Source: Paenibacillus sp. J5C2022 (GTDB lineage: Bacteria; Bacillota; Bacilli; Paenibacillales; Paenibacillaceae). Taken from it: a DNA stretch of 64,000 bases. Made by a program: the position numbers and the translations under genes. How positions within the stretch are numbered: position 1 is the stretch's first letter; every line of letters begins with the position of its first letter. The stretch is from NCBI RefSeq assembly GCF_025567625.1, contig NZ_JAOQJC010000039.1, positions 1-64,000 on the forward strand, written 5' to 3'. Shown piece by piece: positions 27,225 through 35,791 of this stretch. Below the pieces are notes generated by a model that made no database searches, was not told the origin of the DNA, and was given only the letters and a program-made list of their open reading frames with translations.

Positions 27225-27698
27225 CTACAGCTGCAATGAGGTCCGGGCGACAGCCAGAGCCGCCTTTACGGCCTCCTCTATTTCCTTATATCCGGTACAT
27301 CTGCAAATGTTCGATTCCAGCCATTCCGTGATCGTCTTGTCAGTCGCGTGAGGGTATTGCCGGATCAAAGCTTGGGCATTCATGATGAAGCCGGGAGTGC
27401 AATATCCGCATTGGAAAGCGAATTTATCCACAAACTGAGTCTGAAGTGCCGTATATGTCAGCCCTTCCACCGTTGTAATCCTGGCGCCCTCGGCTTCAAC
27501 AGCCAGCATCAAGCACGATTTCATCGGGTTCCCGTCCACGTCAATCGTGCACGCCCCGCAATCTCCATTCAAGCAGCCGGGCTTGGCCCCGGTCAATCCC
27601 AGCTTGTCCCGGAGCACATATAATAACGTATCGGCATTCCTTACAGTCAATGCTCGGGCTTCCCCGTTAATGCCCAAAGTAATTTCAGCTATGTTCAT
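27225..27698 (-). CDS. Molybdenum hydroxylase small subunit, two [2Fe-2S] clusters
   Basis: The 157-residue subunit of xanthine dehydrogenase/CoxS type passes electrons from the molybdenum site to FAD. The N-terminal ferredoxin-like cluster is bound by G-C-L-N-G-D-C-G-A-C. The C-terminal helical cluster is bound by CGYCTPGF and SNICRCTGY. The ATG at 27698 follows GGAGGGGGAAGG and overlaps the end of the FAD subunit gene by 14 bp. The gene order large-medium-small is seen in several catabolic hydroxylases. Confidence 0.93.
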   Translation of the reverse strand: MNIAEITLGINGEARALTVRNADTLLYVLRDKLGLTGAKPGCLNGDCGACTIDVDGNPMKSCLMLAVEAEGARITTVEGLTYTALQTQFVDKFAFQCGYCTPGFIMNAQALIRQYPHATDKTITEWLESNICRCTGYKEIEEAVKAALAVARTSLQL

Positions 27699-28533
27699 GT
27701 CCTTCCCCCTCCAGTGCCTCCAAGGCATCTAGCAGCGTGTTCTTCAATACAAAAACACGGTATTCCGGAGAGCCTTCCACATCGCTCGAGATGGGCTCGG
27801 GCAAATGGCGAATGGCCTGCTCAATTCGCGCTGTCGGGTGCCGCCGGCGGTCGTTCAAAATTTCCTCCAACGATTCGCTACGAAATGGGAACGGACAAAG
27901 GCCGCTGATTGCCACACGGAACTTTTCATCCTTTTTAACTGCTGCTACTGTAATCAATGGATATCCGATATCCCATTGTCTGCGTTTTTTCCTGGTGTAG
28001 TAAGGCAGCTCCAGATCGTCCGACTTTACATGCAGCTGAACAAGGAGCTCCCCTTCCTCCAATTGCGGGCGCCTGTCGAAAATCGAATGCAGAGGTACGC
28101 TCCTCTTCCCGGATCTGCTTGCAATAACGACCTCCGTGTCCGAGATCAAGAGCGGAAGAACGGCTTCCCGATAATAAATATGTCCGCATAGATTGCCGCC
28201 CAGTGTAATCTTATTTCGGGCTGTATGATCGGATATTTCGCCAATGGTTTGACCCAGCAGCGGAAATAAGCCGGACTCCCGAATTTTCGCAAGCGGGAGG
28301 GCCGCCCCCATGATCAGCCGACCATGCTCCAGTTGCAATGTCTTGCATTCCGCTATGCCTTTAATGTCGATCACGGCATCCGCATGGACCTCGTTCACTC
28401 TTCCCAGAGTGATGAGCTCGGTTCCTCCGGCGTAATAGTAAGGACGTATCCCCTTCTTCCGCAAAGAATGATACAGCAGGACGGCTTCCTCGGCAGACCA
28501 GACTTTATAATATGAGAAATCGAAAGGAATCAT
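27685..28533 (-). CDS. Molybdenum hydroxylase medium (FAD-binding) subunit
   Basis: The 282-residue CoxM/XdhB-type protein has the FAD-binding PCMH fold: YYAGGTELITLGR for the pyrophosphate, and ISDHTARNKITLGGNLCGHIYYREAVLPLLISDTEVVI for the second flavin contact. A C-terminal CO_deh_flav_C domain follows. Its ATG overlaps the large-subunit stop (ATGA) and GGGAGGTG precedes it. It shuttles electrons from the iron-sulfur subunit to NAD or another acceptor. Confidence 0.92.
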   Translation of the reverse strand: MIPFDFSYYKVWSAEEAVLLYHSLRKKGIRPYYYAGGTELITLGRVNEVHADAVIDIKGIAECKTLQLEHGRLIMGAALPLAKIRESGLFPLLGQTIGEISDHTARNKITLGGNLCGHIYYREAVLPLLISDTEVVIASRSGKRSVPLHSIFDRRPQLEEGELLVQLHVKSDDLELPYYTRKKRRQWDIGYPLITVAAVKKDEKFRVAISGLCPFPFRSESLEEILNDRRRHPTARIEQAIRHLPEPISSDVEGSPEYRVFVLKNTLLDALEALEGEGHEHS

Positions 28534-30854
28534 AGCGCACCTCCCTCATTCTTCGTTCTCCAGATCAGCTCTGGAACAAGCGGCAGTTGATTCAAGTGAA
28601 GGCCGGCGGCGGTCGACAACGCATTGGCGAGTGCCGCCGGCATACCGATCAAGCCATGCTCTCCGATCCCGCGGGCGCCGTAAGGCGCATCGATATGAGG
28701 CGTCTCCACAAATTCCACGATGTACTCCGGATGCTCGCCGTAACGTGGCGTGACATAAGTACGCAGCTGCGGATTCAGCACCTTGCCTTGCCCGTCGAAG
28801 ATGAATGTCTCCCGTCCCGCGAAGCCAAGCCCCATGCTCATGGCGCCGATTACCTGACCAAGCGCCGCTTTGTAGTTCAATACCTTGCCGATATCGATCA
28901 CAGCGTAAGCCTTGAGAAGTTTATAGGTCAGATCCCTTGTATCGAACTCCAGCTCTATTCCTTGTGCCCCTACCGTCCATTCCGGCCCCGGCTTGCCCGC
29001 TCCGGTCTCCATATCCAGCTTCGTCATATGTCTGAACATGAAGTTGCCTTTGGCCATAATTTGCCCTCCGATCGCGTTGCCATTGGGGTACTTATACCCG
29101 TAGGCAATATCGGAAATCAGACAATAATTCGTTGGATCATCACGGACGTACACCTTGCCGTAACCGACTTCCAGCTCATCGGATGAACAGACCAACATTC
29201 GTGATGCGATGTCTTTCAACTGACGGATGAGATCGTCTGCTGCCTGTTGAACCGCTCTCCCCGCCATATAGGTGCCTCTGCTGGCCACCGTCTTCCAGTG
29301 CTCCGGCATCGTTTGCGTATTCACATCCATGCGAACATGAATCTGACTCACGTCCATTTTCATCTTTTCCGCGAGAATCTGGGCCAGCACGGTCTTGGTA
29401 CCCGTTCCGATCTCGACCAGCCCCGACATCAGATTCAGACTGCCGTCCCGATTATAGGTCAAGATGACACCGGAGCTGGCGCTTGTATCGATCGTTGAGG
29501 TCTTCCATATACACGCGATGCCTTTGGCGCGCACCTTCCGGCTATTGACTGCAATAAGCCTTCCTTCGTCCCACGTCATCAGTGTCTTCAGCTTCTCTAT
29601 GCATTGGGACAAGTTCCCCACATTGCTGGTATTCAGAGAAGCCTGTGTCGGCGTCGTATGGCCCGGAAGAATAGCGTTCATCTCCCGAAGCTCAAGCGGG
29701 TCAATGCCCAGCTTATCTGCAAGTCTATCCATCGTTCGTTCGAATGCGAACAATACCTCGGAATGGCTGAATCCCCTATAGGCAGTAGCATAGGGATGAT
29801 TGGTATAGACACAGAGCGAATCGCACCAGACGTTCTCGATGTGGTAAGGCCCTGTACAGGATACGGCGGCGGCACGGGTGAGCGTTGCCCCCTTATCCGC
29901 ATACGCTCCGGAATCAATCAAGTACATCAGCTCCGCAGCTTTTAAAGCACCCTCTTTCGTGCATCCCAGCTTTACGGTCGCCTCAAGTCCGATATGTACG
30001 GGAGAGGTGATCATGTCTTCTTCCCGTTCATGAAATACTTTAACCGGTCTTCCTCCTACTGCCTTGGAGGCTAAGTAAGCGACGATCTCCAGCTGCGCGG
30101 ACACTTTGCCGCCGTAACCTCCGCCTACGAGCGGGGTGGAGACAATGATTTTCCCGACGTCAAGTTTGAAGTATCGGCTGATTAACTTCTTGATCATATA
30201 CGGAGCCTGAGATGAGGTTGCGATGTGTATATAGCCGTCCGGACGCATTTCGGCGGTTGCACAACGAGTTTCCATAGCAGCATGATCGGAGGGCCCGAAC
30301 GAAAAGCTTGCCTCGACGGTCACTTCGCTTTCCTTCCAGCCCAGCTCCATGTCGCCTTTGCGTATCCTGACCCGATCCGCAATATTGGTATTCGGTTCCG
30401 GGATGACGTGCTCGTTTTTCTCATACTTCGCCAGTTTCTCGTGAACGAGCGGAGCGCTCATGCAGATGGCTTCGGAAGGGGAATTGACGACAGACAACGG
30501 CTCGTATTCGACTTTGATAAGCCCTGCGGCCCGTTTCGCCAAGTGTGCGCTGTCCGCTACAACAATCGCCACAGCTTCGCCATGGTAGCGAACCTTCTCG
30601 TAAGCGAGAGGAGGGCGATCGTGGATTTCTTCCCCGGTAAGCGGGAATTCCGGCCGGCCCGTTACGACGGCTCGAACACCAGGGACACTTAACGCCTCCG
30701 CGGTGTCGATCGCCTTGATTCTGGCATGCGCATACGGACTAACGACCAGCTTCGCATGAAGCATGCCAGGCGTCGTGTAATCGTCTGTATATTTTGCTGT
30801 TCCGGTAACCTTCTCCAAGGCTTCTTTTCTGTATGTGCTGTTTCCAATCGTCAT
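28530..30854 (-). CDS. Molybdenum hydroxylase large subunit (molybdopterin-binding)
   Basis: The catalytic subunit of a xanthine-dehydrogenase-family enzyme, about 774 residues. It contains the a/b hammerhead (YRKEALEKVTGTAKYTDD), VGGGYGGK near the cofactor, AYRGFSHSEVLFAFERTMD, and the catalytic Glu in GARGIGEHGLIG. I take the ATG at 30854 because the hammerhead begins right after it; a GTG at 30938 with a possible ribosome site would add 28 residues not typical of the family. The substrate is not evident: purine, nicotinate-like heterocycle or aldehyde are possible. It is divergent from its maturation genes. Confidence 0.92.
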   Translation of the reverse strand: MTIGNSTYRKEALEKVTGTAKYTDDYTTPGMLHAKLVVSPYAHARIKAIDTAEALSVPGVRAVVTGRPEFPLTGEEIHDRPPLAYEKVRYHGEAVAIVVADSAHLAKRAAGLIKVEYEPLSVVNSPSEAICMSAPLVHEKLAKYEKNEHVIPEPNTNIADRVRIRKGDMELGWKESEVTVEASFSFGPSDHAAMETRCATAEMRPDGYIHIATSSQAPYMIKKLISRYFKLDVGKIIVSTPLVGGGYGGKVSAQLEIVAYLASKAVGGRPVKVFHEREEDMITSPVHIGLEATVKLGCTKEGALKAAELMYLIDSGAYADKGATLTRAAAVSCTGPYHIENVWCDSLCVYTNHPYATAYRGFSHSEVLFAFERTMDRLADKLGIDPLELREMNAILPGHTTPTQASLNTSNVGNLSQCIEKLKTLMTWDEGRLIAVNSRKVRAKGIACIWKTSTIDTSASSGVILTYNRDGSLNLMSGLVEIGTGTKTVLAQILAEKMKMDVSQIHVRMDVNTQTMPEHWKTVASRGTYMAGRAVQQAADDLIRQLKDIASRMLVCSSDELEVGYGKVYVRDDPTNYCLISDIAYGYKYPNGNAIGGQIMAKGNFMFRHMTKLDMETGAGKPGPEWTVGAQGIELEFDTRDLTYKLLKAYAVIDIGKVLNYKAALGQVIGAMSMGLGFAGRETFIFDGQGKVLNPQLRTYVTPRYGEHPEYIVEFVETPHIDAPYGARGIGEHGLIGMPAALANALSTAAGLHLNQLPLVPELIWRTKNEGGAL

Positions 30855-31015
30855 TTCGCCGAATTCCTCTTTTTTTTGAAATAAATGATGCCCTAACGAC
30901 CAATCGTAATGGGTATTATATCCATATGACTTTAACACTACTCGCCCCTGAACTGGATTAGTTTTCTAAAAAATGGATAGATTATGAGCGATGCCGTTTT
31001 AAAGCGAGGTGTGCT

Positions 31016-32101
31016 GTGGGAAATTTGTACGAAGTGTTGGATGCGCTATTGGATACGAACGGACAGAAGCTGCTGACGACGATTATTAAGGTGGAAGGCT
31101 CGGCCTATCGCAAAGAAGGAACGATGATGCTCTTGAAGGACAACGGTGAACGGGTAGGGTTATTAAGCGGCGGATGTCTGGAAGCTGACCTTGCGGAAAG
31201 GGCGCCTCTGGTGTGGGAGGAAGGATGCTCTCGAACCGTCGTTTATGATATGAGTGCCGAGGATGATTTGTCCTGGGGACAAGGAAATGGCTGCAACGGC
31301 ACCGTACATGTGCTGCTGGAGCCTGTACAGACCGGGTTCATGGAACATCTGGAGCTTGCAAGGCGCATGCTTGACCAAGGAATGCCATTGCTTCATATCA
31401 AGAAGCTGTCCGAACGACGGAGCGTCACGGATTATTTGTTCTATGCCGGACAAGCCCTATGGTTCGGCCGTTGGAGCGGTGAGCTCCCGCAGGACTTGGA
31501 CCGGCTGTTCACAACCCGAAGGGCCGGCTTGAGGCAGCTTCAACACTCGTCGGATTGGATCTACACCCAGATTTTCACACCTAAGCCTCGTCTCCTCATA
31601 TTCGGAGCAGGCCCGGATGCCAAGCCGCTAGTTCGCTTTGCCGCCGAAGCCGGCTATCGTGTGGTCGTTGCCGATTGGCGCCCTTCACTGTGCAATCGCA
31701 CGCACTTTCCGGAGGCACAGGAATTGCTGCTCGGCTTGCCAGCGACGATCGCATCCGACTTCCCCCTCACGAAGCGTGATTCTGTCGTCGTGATGACGCA
31801 TCATTTTCAGAAGGATCAACAGATTGTCCATGCCTTGCTGTCCAACAAGCTGCAGTACGTGGGCATCTTAGGGTCAAGAGCGCGGACCGAACGGCTTTAC
31901 GGCGGGAGAGTTCCGGACTGGGTACAATCCCCCGCCGGCTTGCCCATCGGAGCCGAAGGCCCCGAAGAGATTGCGGTCAGCATCCTTGCCGGGGTCATTC
32001 AAGCCGCTCGTCTAGGAGGAGATGGGAATGATCTGGGGGATATATCTGGCAGCAGGCGAAAGCAAGCGAATGGGGCGCCCCAAGCTCAGTATGCCTATTA
32101 A
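31016..32101 (+). CDS. xdhC: XdhC-family molybdenum cofactor maturation protein
   Basis: The 361-residue XdhC/CoxI protein loads sulfurated molybdenum cofactor into hydroxylases. The N-terminal XdhC_CoxI domain has GSAYRKEGTMMLL and GLLSGGCLEADLAERA. The C-terminal Rossmann domain has LLIFGAGPDAKPLVRFAAEAGYRVVVADWRP and YVGILGSRARTERL. It starts with GTG after GCGAGGTG. It is divergent from the hydroxylase subunits across a gap of about 160 bp and overlaps the nucleotidyltransferase gene by some 74 bp, so the two are translated together. Confidence 0.92.
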   Translation: MGNLYEVLDALLDTNGQKLLTTIIKVEGSAYRKEGTMMLLKDNGERVGLLSGGCLEADLAERAPLVWEEGCSRTVVYDMSAEDDLSWGQGNGCNGTVHVLLEPVQTGFMEHLELARRMLDQGMPLLHIKKLSERRSVTDYLFYAGQALWFGRWSGELPQDLDRLFTTRRAGLRQLQHSSDWIYTQIFTPKPRLLIFGAGPDAKPLVRFAAEAGYRVVVADWRPSLCNRTHFPEAQELLLGLPATIASDFPLTKRDSVVVMTHHFQKDQQIVHALLSNKLQYVGILGSRARTERLYGGRVPDWVQSPAGLPIGAEGPEEIAVSILAGVIQAARLGGDGNDLGDISGSRRKQANGAPQAQYAY

Positions 32102-32684
32102 CGGCCATCCGCTCGGCGGCATCGCCTTGCATGCGGCAATGACATCGACGCTGGATGGCGTCATCGTCGTATCTCGGATGGAGGACTCGCTGGACTGGAT
32201 GTCTGAGGACGTGCGGGACAGCCCCGAGTTTCAGAAAAAATGGATTCACGCCCCATGCGAAGCGGCTTGCCTCGGCATGTCCGAGTCGTTAAAAACAGGA
32301 TTGCGAACCGCGCAGAGCCGGCAAGCGAATGCCGTTATGGTGCTTCTGGCGGACCAGCCATATGTTACTGCAAAAATGATTGACGATTACGTCAGCGCCT
32401 ATAAGCATGAGAAAAAAGCATTTATCGCTTCCAGCCATCAGGGAATAACTCGTCCGCCGGTGCTGTTTGACGCATGCATGTTTCCCCATCTTCACCAGTT
32501 GCATGGAGACGAGGGGGCACGGAGGATTCTGCAGATGCATGAAAAGGAGAAGGGCATGATGGTCGCTTGGCAGGACAAGCGCTATTTTATCGATATCGAT
32601 ACACCGGGTGATTACGAACGCTTGCTTGGTGAAGAGGAGGACGAGGGATGGAAAGCAACGATATTCTTTCCGCACAGTATTTAG
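32028..32684 (+). CDS. MobA-like nucleotidyltransferase (MocA type)
   Basis: IYLAAGESKRMGRPKLSMPI is the nucleotide-binding signature of MobA/MocA-type enzymes, and LLADQPYVT supplies the metal-binding Asp. Next to XdhC the likely role is attaching CMP (or GMP) to molybdopterin. The ATG at 32028 is 7 bases after AGGAGGA and is preferred over one at 32022. The last residues (EEEDEGWKATIFF) overlap the next gene by 37 bp, so this maturation unit is fused transcriptionally to the unrelated YIEGIA pair. Confidence 0.87.
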   Translation: MIWGIYLAAGESKRMGRPKLSMPINGHPLGGIALHAAMTSTLDGVIVVSRMEDSLDWMSEDVRDSPEFQKKWIHAPCEAACLGMSESLKTGLRTAQSRQANAVMVLLADQPYVTAKMIDDYVSAYKHEKKAFIASSHQGITRPPVLFDACMFPHLHQLHGDEGARRILQMHEKEKGMMVAWQDKRYFIDIDTPGDYERLLGEEEDEGWKATIFFPHSI

Positions 32685-33559
32685 TCATGATCGTTACGGC
32701 ATCGGTGGCCGGTCTGCTGGCGCGGGCTCTGACCATTAAACAGGACTACAGACAGTATCCCAGCCATCCGAACGGATATTTGATTCATTTTGTGACGGGA
32801 GCTTTGGCCGCGGCATTAGGAGCTTTTATCGTTCCTACCTTGATGACCAAAAACTTTGTGGCGGTCACTTTCCTTTCACTGGCCATTCAGCAATTCCGTG
32901 AGGTGAGGAAAACCGAAAGAGACAGCTTGAAGGATCTGGAAGGCAGCGAGTATACAACACGTGGCGACTCTTACATCGATGGAATTGCCAAAACGTTCGA
33001 GGCGCGGAACTACTTTGCACTGCTCGTCGCATTTGCGGTGAGTTTGACCATGCAGATTCTGCAGCTTCCCGATTGGATTGAAATTGCCGCGGGCCTCCTG
33101 GTCGGACTGCTGTTATTCGTCCTTCTTCGTCGGTTCACGAGAGGCAAAAGCGTGGAGGACATCGCGAACATAACGCAGGGAAGCATTGAAATTAAAGGCT
33201 CCGAGCTTTATGTGGACGGGATGCTGGTTACCAACGCCGCCGGAGAAGAAGAAGCGAAGCAATTTTTCACGGAGGAAGGCATCGCTGCGGTCATTCATCC
33301 CCATAAGCCCCAGCTTCGCATTGTTCTGGAACATTTCGGCCAGCGTCAGGCTATGTTATTTGAAGTCACCAGAGCGATAGGAAAGAAACGATATTGCTTT
33401 CAGAATTTGATGGAAGGCAAGGTCATTATCGCACTGGTTCCCATCATTCATAACTTTGAACTGATGAGAGAGACGTTATTGAACACGCCCTTGCTTGAAA
33501 CCGTGAAAAAAACGCACAGATTATTAGATGCGAACGCAACGGGGGAGACAAACAAGTGA
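32648..33559 (+). CDS. YIEGIA family membrane protein
   Basis: The 303-residue protein has the family motif in the form S-Y-I-D-G-I-A. Hydrophobic N-terminal segments (LVMIVTASVAGLLARALTI, FVTGALAAALGAFIVP) and a pair of helices after the motif (FALLVAFAVSLTM, IAAGLLVGLLLFVLL) indicate a polytopic membrane protein. A soluble C-terminal region follows. The family is largely restricted to endospore formers and its function is not established. GAGGAGGACGAGGG precedes the ATG. Its stop overlaps the GTG of the small partner gene. Confidence 0.87.
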   Translation: MESNDILSAQYLVMIVTASVAGLLARALTIKQDYRQYPSHPNGYLIHFVTGALAAALGAFIVPTLMTKNFVAVTFLSLAIQQFREVRKTERDSLKDLEGSEYTTRGDSYIDGIAKTFEARNYFALLVAFAVSLTMQILQLPDWIEIAAGLLVGLLLFVLLRRFTRGKSVEDIANITQGSIEIKGSELYVDGMLVTNAAGEEEAKQFFTEEGIAAVIHPHKPQLRIVLEHFGQRQAMLFEVTRAIGKKRYCFQNLMEGKVIIALVPIIHNFELMRETLLNTPLLETVKKTHRLLDANATGETNK

Positions 33560-33747
33560 ACAAAGACAATCATGGCATACTCGCCTATGTAACGACCGAT
33601 CGAAGCCGGTACTTGGGAGGTCAGCCGCTCGCACTGCTGGTTAGGGACGACGCAGAAATGCTGGAGCTTGCAACAACAGTAGCGAAAGCCTTCGGGGCGG
33701 ACATCGTACAATTTCAGTCAGGAGACTGCATAGTCATAAAAAAATAG
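33556..33747 (+). CDS. Capping complex subunit for YIEGIA
   Basis: The 63-residue protein starts at a GTG that overlaps the YIEGIA stop (GTGA), with GGGGGAG upstream. It matches the small proteins always found after YIEGIA (ILAYVTTDRSRYLGGQPLALLVRDD, then IVQFQSGDCIVIKK). It presumably forms a complex with the membrane protein in sporulating cells. It converges with a truncated ABC exporter gene with only 6 bp between the stops. Confidence 0.85.
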   Translation: MNKDNHGILAYVTTDRSRYLGGQPLALLVRDDAEMLELATTVAKAFGADIVQFQSGDCIVIKK

Positions 33748-33753
33748 TCCAAC

Positions 33754-34563
33754 TTATGAACGAACGCCCAGCAGCATGACAGCCGTCACCCCCAGCGCGA
33801 ACAAGGCAACCGTCATATTCCAGGGGACGAAGCGAAGCATCCAGGCTCTTCTCCCCTTCAGGAACACGGCGCGCATGGAGCGGTAGAAGCGATTCATGAC
33901 ATAAGGAACATGTCCATTCGCCTGCACATCCTCTATTCCGGCAATTCGCTCTTCGATCAAGCTGAACAGTGAGGCGCTCGCTTCACGATATTGCTTGGAA
34001 GACTGAACGCCTACATTGCGAATAATCATCATAACCAGCACGGACAGCAGTGTGAACACCGTCATTACAACGGCGATTGGCACATTGACGGTATACATGA
34101 ACCCAAGAATGCCGGCCAGCAGCACGAAGCTTCCAATCACTTGCACGATAAACATGGCGAAGAAATTGGAGATGCTTGTCACGTCTCCGTCGATCCGTTC
34201 AATCATCTCGCCCGGCGTCCTCCGGTTGTGGAATCGCATATCCAGCCGCAGACAATGCTTCAGCAAATCGCCCCGAAGCCGATTCGTCGTTCGCCAGGAC
34301 ACATCGCTGCCCAAGTAAGTAACCGCAACTCCCAGCAATTGATTGCAGACAGCGAGGATAAGGAATAGAGTCGCCAGCTCCAGCAATTCAGCCATCCCCC
34401 CGCTCCCCGCCGCCGCATCAATAAAGCGTTGAATGACTTGGGGATTGATCAGTTGCAGACTCGTCGATCCGAGCAGCAAGATCAGGAGCAGGATGATCCG
34501 CCTTTTAACCGGCTTCAAGTAACGCAGCAGCCATATCATGGATATTTTATGTTGATCAGTCAT
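33754..34563 (-). pseudogene. Truncated ABC exporter: membrane domain without ATPase
   Basis: The 269 residues match the transmembrane half of a half-size exporter of MsbA/LmrA type: QLINPQVIQRFIDAA, WRTTNRLRGDLLKHCLRLDMRFHNRRTPGEMIERIDGDVTSISNFF-like loops. The frame stops within the fifth membrane helix region (VALFALGVTAVMLLG). No Walker A, signature motif or nucleotide-binding domain follows, because the YIEGIA capping gene occupies that DNA on the other strand. AAGAGGAGG before the ATG is intact. I infer a rearrangement breakpoint near 33750; a product would not transport by itself. Confidence 0.75.
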
Positions 34564-34676
34564 GACGGCCTCCTCTTTCCCACAGACAATAATGATTAGT
34601 CTATCTGATAGGCAGAGGTTCCGCCAGCTAAAAAACGGTTATAATAATATCCTTGCTTACATCTGAAAAAGACCGT

Positions 34677-35174
34677 TCACCTGCGAGTTGTCTTCGTCCA
34701 GGCGGCTTCCAACTGAATCCCATTATTATCGATAAAAATAAAATTGCGTATTTTGCCCTGATCGTAGATATCCGTCATCGCAATCCCGAAACTGCTCAAT
34801 TTATCGCGAAGAGCCAAACCCTCCTTTTCTGATGAGAGAGCAAAAGCGATATGTTGAAGCGACCCGGGTACAAATCGATACAAATCTTCCGACTCCGGCT
34901 TTTCCGCCAAACGTCTCAATGCATCGGCGCTTTGATAGATTTCGGCATCCCGGTACTCGAAAAAATGGATTCCCCATGATTCCGTATTGCCTGGTTTCAC
35001 AAAGCAGTGCCTGCCGCGTTGCGAGGTTGCCGGATACACCGATGATGCTTGCATGCCAAGCACATTCTCATAAAAGTGAAGGGTTGCGTCCAGGTTCGGT
35101 GTAACTAACGCCACATGATGAAAGCCAGACCAACCAAAACTTTCTGATGGCACTTTCTTACCTTGTTCATTCAC
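34677..35174 (-). CDS. VOC-family (glyoxalase-like) protein
   Basis: The 165-residue protein has paired beta-alpha-beta-beta-beta modules: FHHVALVTPNLDATLHFYENVLGMQ, then SLQHIAFALSS, and the closing NFIFIDNNGIQLEAAW with the metal-ligand Glu. It may be a metal-dependent dioxygenase, lyase or resistance protein. AAGGAGTGG precedes the ATG. It is 73 bp after the MarR gene, and an operator-like TTAGAATTCTAA sits in the gap, so the MarR protein probably represses it. Confidence 0.85.
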   Translation of the reverse strand: MNEQGKKVPSESFGWSGFHHVALVTPNLDATLHFYENVLGMQASSVYPATSQRGRHCFVKPGNTESWGIHFFEYRDAEIYQSADALRRLAEKPESEDLYRFVPGSLQHIAFALSSEKEGLALRDKLSSFGIAMTDIYDQGKIRNFIFIDNNGIQLEAAWTKTTRR

Positions 35175-35214
35175 GATTTATACCACTCCTTCATTTTGAA
35201 TGAATTGCACATAA

Positions 35215-35226
35215 TTAGAATTCTAA
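35215..35226. promoter_or_regulatory. Palindromic MarR operator candidate before the VOC gene
   Basis: TTAGAATTCTAA is a perfect 12-bp palindrome extended to ATAATTAGAATTC, which recurs (on the other strand) upstream of the marR gene at 35719-35730. The position is about 41 bp upstream of the VOC start codon. Confidence 0.6.
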
Positions 35227-35247
35227 CTATATGAGTGAAATTGAATA

Positions 35248-35703
35248 TCACTCCTTTGCGAACAAACTGACCATTTTGACCATGAGCGCTTTTAAGGTTT
35301 CGAATTCGTCCGCCGTCATTCCCTCTTTAATCCGCTCTTCTACAACAGTTGTGAAGTGCTGAGTCTCTTCTGCCAGTTTCAAGCCCTCGTCCGTCAAATA
35401 AATGAGTTTGTAACGCCCATCCTTGGGATGGTCCTTACGAATAATTAATCCCTTGTTCGCCAGTCCGTTCAGCAAGCTGGTCACGCTTGGCCGTTCAATC
35501 ATTAGAATTGGCTCTAATTGAGACGGCGATATTCCCGGAAGATGCTTTATAACGCTCAACGCACTCCACTGCGTATGCGTTAAGCCTAGAGGCCGCAATA
35601 ATTCCTCTACTTCTCTGCGAAGCGTAATATAGCCCGTTTTGATCAGCCGGCCAATCGGCCCCTTATCCCACTGCCAGTCCTCATGCTCTAGCTCCTTCAT
35701 CAT
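35248..35703 (-). CDS. MarR-family transcriptional regulator
   Basis: The 151-residue winged-helix protein has the MarR core LTHTQWSALSVIKHLPGISPSQLEPILMIERPSVTSLLNGLANKGLI followed by the wing DGRYKLIYLTDEG. GGGGGTC precedes the ATG at 35703. It is the first gene of a two-gene unit with the VOC protein, and both genes have the same palindrome upstream. It is probably an autorepressor responding to a phenolic or reactive compound. Confidence 0.9.
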   Translation of the reverse strand: MMKELEHEDWQWDKGPIGRLIKTGYITLRREVEELLRPLGLTHTQWSALSVIKHLPGISPSQLEPILMIERPSVTSLLNGLANKGLIIRKDHPKDGRYKLIYLTDEGLKLAEETQHFTTVVEERIKEGMTADEFETLKALMVKMVSLFAKE

Positions 35704-35718
35704 ATCGACCCCCAATAA

Positions 35719-35730
35719 TTCGAATTCTAA
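35719..35730. promoter_or_regulatory. MarR operator candidate before the marR gene
   Basis: TTCGAATTCTAA is flanked by ATAA and TTAT and differs by one base from the palindrome before the VOC gene. It sits 16-27 bp upstream of the marR start, where binding would block transcription. Confidence 0.55.
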
Positions 35731-35791
35731 TTATATTATATCCTGTAATTGTAAATTGTAAAGTCCCGCTTTGTCTCTTGCTATTTTCAAA

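Noticed and set aside
30855..31015. Riboswitch (purine or molybdenum cofactor type) between the divergent hydroxylase and xdhC genes
   Set aside because: The gap is about 160 bp with the chosen start and shows no conserved aptamer-like stems.
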